Positions 10,896 to 18,979 of a stretch of 64,000 bases of DNA are shown here, one piece after another. Location of the stretch: positions 18,024 through 82,023 of the forward strand of contig NZ_FONL01000011.1 in NCBI RefSeq assembly GCF_900112895.1. Reading direction: 5' to 3'. Positions within the stretch are counted from its first letter, which is position 1; the number at the start of each line of letters is the position of its first letter. Below the pieces are notes generated by a model that saw nothing but the letters and a program-made list of their open reading frames with translations, was not told the origin of the DNA and made no database searches. This DNA comes from Succiniclasticum ruminis DSM 9236. Its GTDB lineage: Bacteria; Bacillota; Negativicutes; Acidaminococcales; Acidaminococcaceae. The translations under genes and the position numbers were made by a program.

Positions 10896-12308
10896 ATGAA
10901 TAATTATTTACTCCGGATTTTGACAGGGGCGGGCAGGATCGTTCCGCTTTTTACCGTGTTTTTCGTCTTGCTGCATGCTTCTGCCCAGGCGCAGATCACA
11001 GGCATGCGGGCGGGCAGCGGCGCCGCCAGGATACGCATCGTGCTGGATATGGACAGTCCGGCAAAATTTAAAGAAAGCAGCACGCAGGACAGGATCACCC
11101 TGGACATCGATACGGCTGTAAAAAAGAAGCTGCAGCAGACTTTTAACGATGCTTCGGTGAAGGATGTTTCCATAGAAAAAACAGGGAAAAAAACATCCCG
11201 CCTGCAGATTAACCTGAAGAAACCGGCGCAGCATAAGGTTATTGTGCTGAAGAAACCAAACCGGCTTGTTATAGACGTGTACCGCATCCAGATTGTAAGA
11301 ATCACAAAAGATCTGGGGGGCGGGCTTGCCTACACCTATTGGCAGGATGACATGAGCGGTCTGCCGGTGCGTTTGTACGTGCTGAGCCTGGCTCCGGGCA
11401 GCAACTATGAGCTGCGGCCTTTTTCCGGCGCAGGCAGTGCCAACGGCCGGGGAAGGCTTTCCCGGGCTGTGGCGGCGAGCGGCGCCAGGGCGGCTGTCAA
11501 TGCCTGCTATTTTGATACGGATGGCTGGGTCATCGGGAACTGTAAATGGAACGGCAGTTTTTTTGGCACCGACGCGACGCCTCGCAGCGCGTTTGTGGTG
11601 GATAAAGAAGGAAAAGCATCCGTACAGAAAGATCTTGCCTACCGGGGGACGGTTTCCCTGCCGGGCAGCCGTATCCTTACCATAAAAGGCCTGAACCGGC
11701 AGCGGATTACAAATGATCTGGTGCTTTTCAACCGGAACTATGGAAGTTCTACCCGGACCAATGAACACGGCCGCGAGGTCCGGATCCGCCAGGGGCGGGC
11801 TGTGGAAATTTCCTCAAAAGGGAATATGGCGCTGGACAACAATTCCCTTGTGTTGTCCGGCCACGGTGTCAATGCGGATGCGCTGGCACGCATCAGACGC
11901 GGCGATCGTGTCGCAGTCGACCAGACCCTGGGCAGCCGTACGGCCGATGAAGCCAGACTGGTCGCGGGCGCAGGGCCTCTTCTGCTGGAAAACGGGCAGG
12001 TCAATGTCCGCGTCAGGGAGGAAGCGATAGCGCCGGATATCGCGTACGGACGCGCGCCCCGGACCGGGGCCGGTGTCACGGCGGACGGAACCGTCCTGCT
12101 GATGGTCGTGGACGGCCGCAGCCAGAATTCAGCCGGCATGACATTAAAGGAGTTTGCGCAGTATCTGAAACGTTTCGGAGCGGTTTCCGCCGTCAATTTC
12201 GATGGCGGGGGATCCTCTGAAATGGTATTGGACGGCAGGATCATGAACCGTCCTTCCGACGGGTCGGAACGGCCGGTAAGCATCGGCCTTGGCGTGTTCC
12301 GGAAATAG
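10896..12308 (+). CDS. secreted AMIN-domain phosphodiester glycosidase protein
   Basis: 470 residues with an N-terminal signal peptide (VPLFTVFFVLLHASAQA, cleavage near residue 33). An AMIN-like domain follows (about residues 35-140; ARIRIVLDMDSPAKF, KKPNRLVIDVYRI), a beta module that targets proteins to peptidoglycan. The C-terminal half is NAGPA/DUF2233-type: VNACYFDTDGWVIGN and the end motif VNFDGGGSSEMVLDG with the conserved Gly-Gly-Gly-Ser-Ser. That family hydrolyses phosphodiester-linked sugars. The start is ATG 10896, since the signal peptide begins there; earlier in-frame sequence overlaps the mreB-like gene. The substrate is likely cell-envelope glycan (inference). Confidence 0.88.
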   Translation: MNNYLLRILTGAGRIVPLFTVFFVLLHASAQAQITGMRAGSGAARIRIVLDMDSPAKFKESSTQDRITLDIDTAVKKKLQQTFNDASVKDVSIEKTGKKTSRLQINLKKPAQHKVIVLKKPNRLVIDVYRIQIVRITKDLGGGLAYTYWQDDMSGLPVRLYVLSLAPGSNYELRPFSGAGSANGRGRLSRAVAASGARAAVNACYFDTDGWVIGNCKWNGSFFGTDATPRSAFVVDKEGKASVQKDLAYRGTVSLPGSRILTIKGLNRQRITNDLVLFNRNYGSSTRTNEHGREVRIRQGRAVEISSKGNMALDNNSLVLSGHGVNADALARIRRGDRVAVDQTLGSRTADEARLVAGAGPLLLENGQVNVRVREEAIAPDIAYGRAPRTGAGVTADGTVLLMVVDGRSQNSAGMTLKEFAQYLKRFGAVSAVNFDGGGSSEMVLDGRIMNRPSDGSERPVSIGLGVFRK

Positions 12309-12376
12309 CAGAGGACAGTCTGTTTTTCCTCATGTAATGCAAATTTGTCACAACGGTGAATTCTGCACAAAGTGTT

Positions 12377-12405
12377 TTGCCAAATTTTTTTTTTCGTTGT
12401 ATAAT
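12377..12405 (+). promoter_or_regulatory. sigma-A-type promoter for the S55 protease gene
   Basis: TTGCCA (12377-12382), 17-nt spacer, TATAAT (12400-12405). It lies in an AT-rich stretch 47 bp before the ATG. Confidence 0.8.
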
Positions 12406-12451
12406 TAAGTATTATAATGGTTGTATTATGCAATAAAAAAGGAATTCATCC

Positions 12452-14128
12452 ATGAAGAAACTATTTCTTTTGCTTTTTTTGTTTTTATCTGTGGGGTCCC
12501 AGGCTTTTGCCAGAACTCCGCTGATGCCCGTGGAGGATCTGAAAGCGGGGATGCGGGGTTATGCGAAGACCGTAATTTCCGGTGACACCATAGAAACCTT
12601 TCCGGTGGAAGTGCTGGGAGTCACGGGCAGTGATTCCATGGGCTATCAGATTCTGATCAGGGCCGGCGGGGACGTGATTGCCCGCAGCGGCGGCATTGCC
12701 CAGGGGATGAGCGGCAGCCCGGTCTATATTGACGGCAGGCTGGCAGGCGCCATTGCCTACGGCAAGGCGTTTACCGACCCGCACTACTGCCTGCTGACAC
12801 CGATCCATGACATGCTGGATATACTTGACAAGCCGGAACCCCACAGGGACGTTTCCCCTTCTTTGCTGCCCAAAGGTACGCCACTGCTGGCAGGGGGATT
12901 TACGCCTGCGGGCATTTCGCTGTTGGAAGAGGGGCTGGAGCCCTTTGGCATGACAGTTGCGGATAGCGGCGCTCCCGGTACTGCTTCGTCGGCTAAAGAT
13001 CTGGAACCGGGCAGTTCCGTGGGGGCAGCCCTGATACAGGGGGATCTGACGCTCGGAGCGTTGGGCACGGTGACATGGACGGATGAACAAGGCAGGATCC
13101 TGGCCTTTGGCCATCCCTTTATGAGCCGGGGCGCCGCTGATTTCTTCCTGACAAAGACCTGGGTGCTGGCATCCCTTCCGAATCTGCAGGCTGCTTATAA
13201 AATAGGCAATATCGGCGCGGCGGCGGGCACGTTCAGCCAGGACCGCGGCGCGGGGGTCGCGGGACAGATCGGACGTCTGCCTGCGTACATACCCATGTAT
13301 GTTTCGGTTTCGGATACCACTCGCTCGCAGAATGGGAGCGCCAGGGTCAAACTTGTCAATGACGAACAGCTGGCTCACAAGCTGGCGGCCTCAGTCCTGG
13401 TGAGCCAGGCTGCCAAAACCGTGGACCACGGCAAAGGAGGCAGCGCCCGGATCCGGTTTGATATAACTGCCCGGGACGAAAAAGGGGAACTGCTGCATAT
13501 CTCCCGTGATAACATGTATTTTGACAAGGAGTCCGTTGTAAAACCACTGCCGGCCGAATTGCAGGAAACTGTCCAGGTGTTGCTTCAGAACAAGCTGGAA
13601 AGGGTCAGGATCACGAATATTGACGTGGATGTGGACGCCAGCACGGAGGCCCTGATCGCGGAGATAAAGAAAGTTTCGGTGAAGGAAAAAGAACCGAAGC
13701 CGGGAGACACGATCCATTTGCAGGTGACGCTGAAACCCTACCGGGAAAAGGAATTTGTCCGGACCATTGCTTATAAAATGCCCAAAGACGCGAGCGGCGA
13801 AGTGCAGTTAAATGTCAGGGGCGGCGCCTCGATGGCCTGGATCCGGGAACTGTTGCGGAAACAGAAAGACGGAGAAGAAGAACAGGCAAAAAAGGAAGAA
13901 AAGAAAAAAGATGTCAAACTGTCTGACTATGTCCGGGAAGTTAACCAGGCGGACCGCAATAACGATATTATCATCGAATTCGCGCCAGACCATAAACGGA
14001 AGGCTGTCCGGGAGGAAGAGGAAGAAGAATCCCTGGCTTCCCTGTTGAAAGGCGGGCGTAACAAACAGTCCGTGGCTATCGACTATATTGTGGATGGCGA
14101 GCAGAAGGTCACGGTCAGACTGCCTTAA
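12452..14128 (+). CDS. SpoIVB-type (S55) serine peptidase domain protein, envelope
   Basis: 558 residues with a clean signal peptide (KKLFLLLFLFLSVGSQAFA). The putative nucleophile is in GGIAQGMSGSPVYIDG near residue 92, and the putative histidine is in ILAFGHPFMSRGAAD near residue 223. In sporulation SpoIVB the His precedes the Ser; here the Ser precedes the His, as in a broad non-sporulation branch of this domain. The C-terminus has a very charged linker (residues about 475-495, EEEQAKKEEKKK). No PDZ domain is evident. It lies upstream of mlaE and is probably an envelope protease or scaffold. Substrate unknown; activity not proven. Confidence 0.82.
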   Translation: MKKLFLLLFLFLSVGSQAFARTPLMPVEDLKAGMRGYAKTVISGDTIETFPVEVLGVTGSDSMGYQILIRAGGDVIARSGGIAQGMSGSPVYIDGRLAGAIAYGKAFTDPHYCLLTPIHDMLDILDKPEPHRDVSPSLLPKGTPLLAGGFTPAGISLLEEGLEPFGMTVADSGAPGTASSAKDLEPGSSVGAALIQGDLTLGALGTVTWTDEQGRILAFGHPFMSRGAADFFLTKTWVLASLPNLQAAYKIGNIGAAAGTFSQDRGAGVAGQIGRLPAYIPMYVSVSDTTRSQNGSARVKLVNDEQLAHKLAASVLVSQAAKTVDHGKGGSARIRFDITARDEKGELLHISRDNMYFDKESVVKPLPAELQETVQVLLQNKLERVRITNIDVDVDASTEALIAEIKKVSVKEKEPKPGDTIHLQVTLKPYREKEFVRTIAYKMPKDASGEVQLNVRGGASMAWIRELLRKQKDGEEEQAKKEEKKKDVKLSDYVREVNQADRNNDIIIEFAPDHKRKAVREEEEEESLASLLKGGRNKQSVAIDYIVDGEQKVTVRLP

Positions 14129-14242
14129 AATTGCCATAAGTTTTTAATATTATACGTTTAAGAATTACAAGATGATGTATTTCAGTATTATCGGGACCGG
14201 CTGTAATCACAGTTTCGTTTTCCGGGGAAAGGAGAGCAGCAT

Positions 14243-15019
14243 ATGTTGCAAGGTGCATGTGCGTTTGTTGGCGCCGCAGTCCTGAATTTTTGCCAGGCTG
14301 CCGGACGGATGATGCTGCTCTTTATAGATACGCTGTCTAAAATTAAAGAAGTCAACATCAAAGAAATGCTGCGGCAGATGGCGCTTCTGGGCGCGGATTC
14401 CCTGCCTATCGTCCTGCTGACCATGCTGTGTACCGGAATGGTATTCTCTGTGCAGACGGCGAAGGAATTTGTTGAACTGGGAGCATCCGGTACCGTAGGC
14501 GGCATAGTGGCGATCGCCATGGGACGGGAACTGGTTCCTGTCCTGACGGGAGTTGTCGTCGCCGGGCGTATCGGTGCGGCCATCGCGGCGGAACTGGGTA
14601 CCATGAAAGTGACGGAACAGATCGACGCGCTGCGGGTCATGGCCACCAGTCCGGTGCAGTATCTGGTAGCGCCCCGTTTTCTGGCGATGGCGTTGATGAT
14701 GCCGGTATTGATCGTTTTCGGTAATTTTATCGGCAATGCGGGTGGTTTTTTTGTCGCTCATTACTACGCCGATATCGGTTCCATGACATACCTGAATTCC
14801 ATTAAACAGTTTTGCGAGCCTTTCGACCTTTTCGGCGGTATGATCAAAGGCGTGGTATTTGGCGCTATCATCAGTATCGTGGGCTGCTTCAAAGGCCTGA
14901 ACGCAAAGCAGGGCGCGGAAGGCGTCGGGCTTGCCACTACGGCTTCGGTGGTCCTTTCCATCATATTGATTTTCATATTCGATTACTTTCTGACGGTTTT
15001 GTTGTATGTAGGTGAATGA
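14243..15019 (+). CDS. mlaE: phospholipid ABC transporter permease MlaE
   Basis: Inner-membrane permease of the MCE/Mla phospholipid transport system. The 258-residue protein has an N-terminal amphipathic segment and about five membrane helices. It carries the family signature around GRELVPVLTGVVVAGRIGAAIAAELGTMKVTEQIDAL, the coupling region. ATG 14243 follows GGGGAAAGGAGAGCAGC. It is immediately followed by mlaF and mlaD, giving a minimal MlaEFD set with no mlaA, mlaB or mlaC visible here. Confidence 0.95.
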   Translation: MLQGACAFVGAAVLNFCQAAGRMMLLFIDTLSKIKEVNIKEMLRQMALLGADSLPIVLLTMLCTGMVFSVQTAKEFVELGASGTVGGIVAIAMGRELVPVLTGVVVAGRIGAAIAAELGTMKVTEQIDALRVMATSPVQYLVAPRFLAMALMMPVLIVFGNFIGNAGGFFVAHYYADIGSMTYLNSIKQFCEPFDLFGGMIKGVVFGAIISIVGCFKGLNAKQGAEGVGLATTASVVLSIILIFIFDYFLTVLLYVGE

Positions 15020-15029
15020 GCGAGGCACT

Positions 15030-15794
15030 ATGGCTGAATCTGTGATATCCCTGCAGGGACTGGAACTTGCTTTTGGTGAGAAAAAGGTGCTGCAGGGGGT
15101 TGACCTGGAAGTGAAAAAGGGAGAGACCATGGCGGTCATCGGGCCTTCGGGCACCGGCAAAAGCACCATCCTGAAGGTGCTGATCGGTCTGCTGGCTCCC
15201 ACAGGCGGGAAGGTCCTGATTGAAGGACGGGATGTATCCAACCTGACCGAAGAGGAATGGAACGAGATCCGTAAGCATATCGGGATGGTGTTCCAGTATT
15301 CCGCGCTGTTCGACTTCCTGAATGTCGGTGAAAATGTCGCGTTTGGCCTGCGGCAGCATTTCCGGCTGCCGGAGGAGAAGGTGCGGCAGAAAGTGGACGG
15401 ACTGTTGCAGGATGTGGGGATGGAGGACGCGAAACAGCTTTATCCGGTGGAACTTTCCGGCGGCATGAAAAAGCGGGTGAGCCTGGCCAGGGCGCTGGCG
15501 ATTGAACCGCGCATCGTCCTGTATGATGAACCTACGGCAGGACTGGACCCCATACGCATGATGAATATCAGCCGCCTGATCCGGGAGACACAGCGCAAGC
15601 ATAAAGTGACTTCCATACTGGTGACCCACGATATGGATTCGGTGTACGTGGCAGCCGACAGGGTCGCGCTGATTAATAACGGAAAGATTGTAGCGGTTGG
15701 AACGCCGGAAGAATTCAGACATTCGGACAATCCCCTGATCCGGGGCTTTATCACCGGGGAAGAGATTGCAGGAGCAACGGAGGCATTTCGATGA
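15030..15794 (+). CDS. mlaF: phospholipid ABC transporter ATPase MlaF
   Basis: Cytoplasmic ATPase that powers MlaE. Walker A GPSGTGKSTILK lies near residue 38, the signature is LSGGMKKRVSLARAL, Walker B is IVLYDEPTAGLDP and the switch histidine is in VTHDMD. LSGGM in place of LSGGQ is typical of the Mla branch. I chose ATG 15030 (preceded by GCGAGG) rather than the GTG at 15012, which overlaps mlaE and lacks spacing. The end overlaps the mlaD start by 4 bp (ATGA), indicating translational coupling. Confidence 0.95.
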   Translation: MAESVISLQGLELAFGEKKVLQGVDLEVKKGETMAVIGPSGTGKSTILKVLIGLLAPTGGKVLIEGRDVSNLTEEEWNEIRKHIGMVFQYSALFDFLNVGENVAFGLRQHFRLPEEKVRQKVDGLLQDVGMEDAKQLYPVELSGGMKKRVSLARALAIEPRIVLYDEPTAGLDPIRMMNISRLIRETQRKHKVTSILVTHDMDSVYVAADRVALINNGKIVAVGTPEEFRHSDNPLIRGFITGEEIAGATEAFR

Positions 15795-17071
15795 ACACAA
15801 GCGAGACAAAGGTTGGCGCTCTGACGCTGGGCGGGGCAGTGATCCTGGCCGCCATGATCAGTTTTCTGGGAGCCTTTAAATTATTTGACAGCGGGTATGA
15901 CCTGCATGTGTCCTATCCCTCGGTGAACGGCCTGAAGGTAGGTAGCCCGGTACGCTATGCCGGCGTTCCCATCGGGACTGTCAAGGAGGCAAAAGTGGAA
16001 CCGGACCAGGTTATGATCACCATGCATGTCAACAAAGACGTGCAGATACCGCAGGAATCAGAGTTCACGATTGGTTCGGACGGCGTGATGGGGGAGAAAT
16101 ACGTGGATATACGCGCGCCTAAAAAATACAGCGGCGTGTATCTGAAACCGGGCAGCAGCCTGACCGGCCAGCCCGGCGGGGACATCAACGATTTCATGGC
16201 AAATTCCGGGAAAGTGCTGGAAAAAGTGGAAGGCATAGCGGATGCCCTGAATAATGTATTCGGCGATAAGGAAGTCCAGAAATCCATGCGGGACGGCTTT
16301 ATCAATGCCCGTGAAATCAGTAACAACCTGAGTAAATTTACAAAAGTGATGGCTGAATCTGCCAAAGAAAACCAGGCGGAAATCCGGAATATGGTAAAAC
16401 AGTTCAACCAGATGAGCGTCCGCATGAACAAGGCCATGGCACATATGGAAAGCCTGATGAAAGGCGTCGATGCAAACGGGCAGACCGGGAGGAACGTTGC
16501 CGCAATGGCCAGGAATCTGGCGGTTACCAGCAAAAACCTGGAAACGATTACGAATACGCTGTCAGATGTTGCAAAAGATCCCCAGACAAAAGAGGACCTG
16601 AAGGCAACGATTCATAACGCCCGGGGCGTAACGGAACGGGCCAACAAGATTCTGGGCATGGGAGACGGCATGAAGGTAAAAAGTCATGCGGATGTTTTCC
16701 ACAATATCAAGGGCAGCGACTGGCGCAGTAATTTCGGGGTACAGTTTGAAAAACCGAATAAAGGAACATTCGGTTACCTGGGCGCGTCCAGCATCGGAAA
16801 TGATACCAAGCTTGACCTGTACCTCGGGAAGCGTTTCCATAACATGAATGTCAGCGCAGGGGCCATGCAGGGGAAATTCGGCATAGGGCTTGGATACGAT
16901 CTCAACAACAGGTTCCGTATCTATTCCCAGCTGTATGATTTTGATGACAGCAAGCTGCGCTTTGGCGGAGAATATATGATTAAAAATGACATATTCCTGG
17001 TTGGAGAGAGCCTGGACCTGCTCCATGGCAGCAGACGGGATGTGTACGTGGGTGTGCGGGCTTACTTCTGA
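15791..17071 (+). CDS. mlaD: MlaD-type MCE protein with C-terminal beta-rich (barrel-like) domain
   Basis: 426 residues, far longer than E. coli MlaD (about 180). Order: an inner-membrane helix (about residues 8-28), one MCE domain (about 35-115; VNGLKVGSPVRYAGVPIGTV, IGSDGVMGEKYVDI), a long helical stretch (about 130-300; many Asn, Ala, Lys), then about 120 residues of alternating aromatic/polar strands from SDWRSNFGVQ to the terminal VGVRAYF. A C-terminal aromatic is an OM-barrel hallmark. An MlaD spanning both membranes by a fused barrel has been reported for Veillonella parvula; this protein has the same architecture. It would bridge the envelope for phospholipids without MlaA/MlaC (inference). 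Confidence 0.9.
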   Translation: MNTSETKVGALTLGGAVILAAMISFLGAFKLFDSGYDLHVSYPSVNGLKVGSPVRYAGVPIGTVKEAKVEPDQVMITMHVNKDVQIPQESEFTIGSDGVMGEKYVDIRAPKKYSGVYLKPGSSLTGQPGGDINDFMANSGKVLEKVEGIADALNNVFGDKEVQKSMRDGFINAREISNNLSKFTKVMAESAKENQAEIRNMVKQFNQMSVRMNKAMAHMESLMKGVDANGQTGRNVAAMARNLAVTSKNLETITNTLSDVAKDPQTKEDLKATIHNARGVTERANKILGMGDGMKVKSHADVFHNIKGSDWRSNFGVQFEKPNKGTFGYLGASSIGNDTKLDLYLGKRFHNMNVSAGAMQGKFGIGLGYDLNNRFRIYSQLYDFDDSKLRFGGEYMIKNDIFLVGESLDLLHGSRRDVYVGVRAYF

Positions 17072-17135
17072 TAAGCCGGCATACGGAGAGGAACGGTTTT
17101 CCCGGGCGCATCGTATGATGGGCCTGTTGCTATAA

Positions 17136-17165
17136 TTGACTTTTGTGTCAAAAACCATATATAAT
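17136..17165 (+). promoter_or_regulatory. promoter of tolC with inverted repeat over -35
   Basis: TTGACT (17136-17141), 18-nt spacer, TATAAT (17160-17165). The -35 box is half of an inverted repeat TTGAC-N6-GTCAA (17136-17151) that could be an operator. It lies 42 bp before the start codon. Confidence 0.75.
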
Positions 17166-17207
17166 TATTTGGCTGGTTTTTTCAGTCAGAAAACTGGAGG
17201 TATGGAA

Positions 17208-18686
17208 ATGAAGATGAAAAATACTGCTCGTACAGCTTTGTTGGGGGCATTGTTTACAGTGCTGCTGGTTCCGGGCGCTTTTGCACAGGGAACATTGCCG
17301 ATCGATCTGCAGACTGCCCTTGATAAAGCTTTTGCTTCCCATGCGGATATTAAAAAAGCGGAGTACAGCCTGGATGCGGCGCGGGCGGACTATAATGCCG
17401 CCAGGGAGAGCTTCGGGCCCAAGGTGACATTTTCCCATAACACCAACCGGGGCGGCTACTGGGATGAACAGCCGGTAATAGGTGGCGGTTACAGTAAAAA
17501 TCTCAGGACAGCGCACAGCAACAGTTTTAGTCTTTCCGTACCCATTTTTAACGCCGGCCTGAATGCGGCGGAGAAACAGGCCAAAGCCAGATACCAGAGC
17601 GGCGTGTTAGGGGAGGAACTGGCGTTCATCCGGCTGAAACAGACCGTTTCCAATGCCTATTATACCCTGCTGGCGACCATTGACGCCCAGGAAGTCTGTG
17701 AGCAGTCGGTAACGACCCTGCAGGACCATCTGAAAAACGTGCAGGCCCAGTATGATGTGGGCGTGGTAGCCAAGGTGGACCTGCTCCGCAGTGAAGTGGA
17801 ACTGACATCGGCCCAGCAGGACCTGCTCAAAGCAGAAAACCAGCACAGTATTGCGGAAGCAAGGCTGAACAATATCATGGGGATTGCCCAGGATACCAGG
17901 CTGGCTCCGGTGGAAGAGCTGGGTTACAAGACCTATGGGGAAACGCTTCCCCACTGCATCGGTTATGCCATGCTCCACCGCCTGGATCTGCAGCAGAGCC
18001 GTCTGCAGGTAAAAGCGGCGGAAGCGGCGCTGAACGGGGCAAAAGCCGGCTGGACGCCTACGGTTTCCGGTTCCCTTTCCAACAGCTGGTCGGACGACAG
18101 ATGGCCCGGTGACGAGGACAGCAACTGGGGCGCCGGTGTAGGTATCAACATGAATGTGTTTGACAGCGGCGTGACGAAGTCCAATGTGGCCAGGGCCAAG
18201 GCAAATCTTATGGCTGCCAAGGAAACCTACCGGCAGGACACGAATAACGTGGAACTGGATGTGCGGAACTGCTATAATACCCTGCGGGAAGCGGAAAAAC
18301 GCATCTCAACCACCCAGGTTGCCGTAGCCAAGGCGGAGGAAGATTATCATATCGCCCAGGTCCGTTACGAAGCCGGCGTCGGCACCAATACGGATGTGCT
18401 GGACGCCCAGGTGGCGCTGAACAGGGCCCGCAACAATTTTAACAGTTCCCTGTACGATTATAACCTTGCGAAAACGGCCCTGGATACCGCCATGGGTATC
18501 GAAGCCCGTCCGGATGACTACAGGTACCTGACTTACGGCGAACGCTATAAAGCAACCAAGGCTGTATACAATGCGGCAGTGGAAGCTACCGATTCCGACA
18601 AGACGCTGAAAGAGACAGTAAAGGCGATGGAAAAAGCCCGGTCAGAACGGCGGAAAGCGGCATCGGCAGCTAAGAAGAAAGCCTGA
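17208..18686 (+). CDS. tolC: TolC-family outer-membrane efflux channel
   Basis: 492 residues with a signal peptide (ARTALLGALFTVLLVPGAFA). It shows the two-repeat TolC structure: tunnel helices rich in Ala, Glu and Gln (GVVAKVDLLRSEVELTSAQ; GVGTNTDVLDAQVALNRA, the repeat-equivalent motifs) and barrel strands (TVSGSLSNSWSDDRW). I chose ATG 17208, seven bases after GGAGG (17196-17200). ATG 17202 is too close and any earlier start precedes the promoter. Its own promoter and strong terminator make it a separate unit after mlaD. Trimeric OM exit duct for exporters; partners unknown. Confidence 0.93.
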   Translation: MKMKNTARTALLGALFTVLLVPGAFAQGTLPIDLQTALDKAFASHADIKKAEYSLDAARADYNAARESFGPKVTFSHNTNRGGYWDEQPVIGGGYSKNLRTAHSNSFSLSVPIFNAGLNAAEKQAKARYQSGVLGEELAFIRLKQTVSNAYYTLLATIDAQEVCEQSVTTLQDHLKNVQAQYDVGVVAKVDLLRSEVELTSAQQDLLKAENQHSIAEARLNNIMGIAQDTRLAPVEELGYKTYGETLPHCIGYAMLHRLDLQQSRLQVKAAEAALNGAKAGWTPTVSGSLSNSWSDDRWPGDEDSNWGAGVGINMNVFDSGVTKSNVARAKANLMAAKETYRQDTNNVELDVRNCYNTLREAEKRISTTQVAVAKAEEDYHIAQVRYEAGVGTNTDVLDAQVALNRARNNFNSSLYDYNLAKTALDTAMGIEARPDDYRYLTYGERYKATKAVYNAAVEATDSDKTLKETVKAMEKARSERRKAASAAKKKA

Positions 18687-18718
18687 CAATTTTATAGTTC
18701 CTTACAGGATAAAACAGG

Positions 18719-18768
18719 CTGTTGGCCGGAACATCATTTCGGATGATGATCCGGCCGGCAGTTTTTTT
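18719..18768 (+). terminator. strong terminator after tolC
   Basis: A 19-bp stem (18719-18737 with 18743-18761) with one mismatch, loop TTCGG, is followed by seven Ts. Confidence 0.93.
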
Positions 18769-18832
18769 GTCAGATATTGTGCCGCAGCGCTGGTTTCAGT
18801 GAAAAATTCACAGATGTGATACAAAAAAATGC

Positions 18833-18861
18833 TGTCATTCTGTGTCTCTTTTTGCTATAAT
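18833..18861 (+). promoter_or_regulatory. extended -10 promoter of tamB
   Basis: TATAAT (18856-18861) is preceded by TG plus one base (TGC), an extended -10. The -35 region (TGTCAT, 18833-18838) is weak at 17-nt spacing. The leader is about 110 nt. Confidence 0.65.
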
Positions 18862-18979
18862 ATTTCTAATATGGGATATTAGTTTTATTTTTGCAATCAT
18901 ACCGGCTTACGAATGCGGGATGCGCACGGCAGACCTGTATGAATCTATTTTAGAAACTTGACGGGGGCGCGATAACGAA

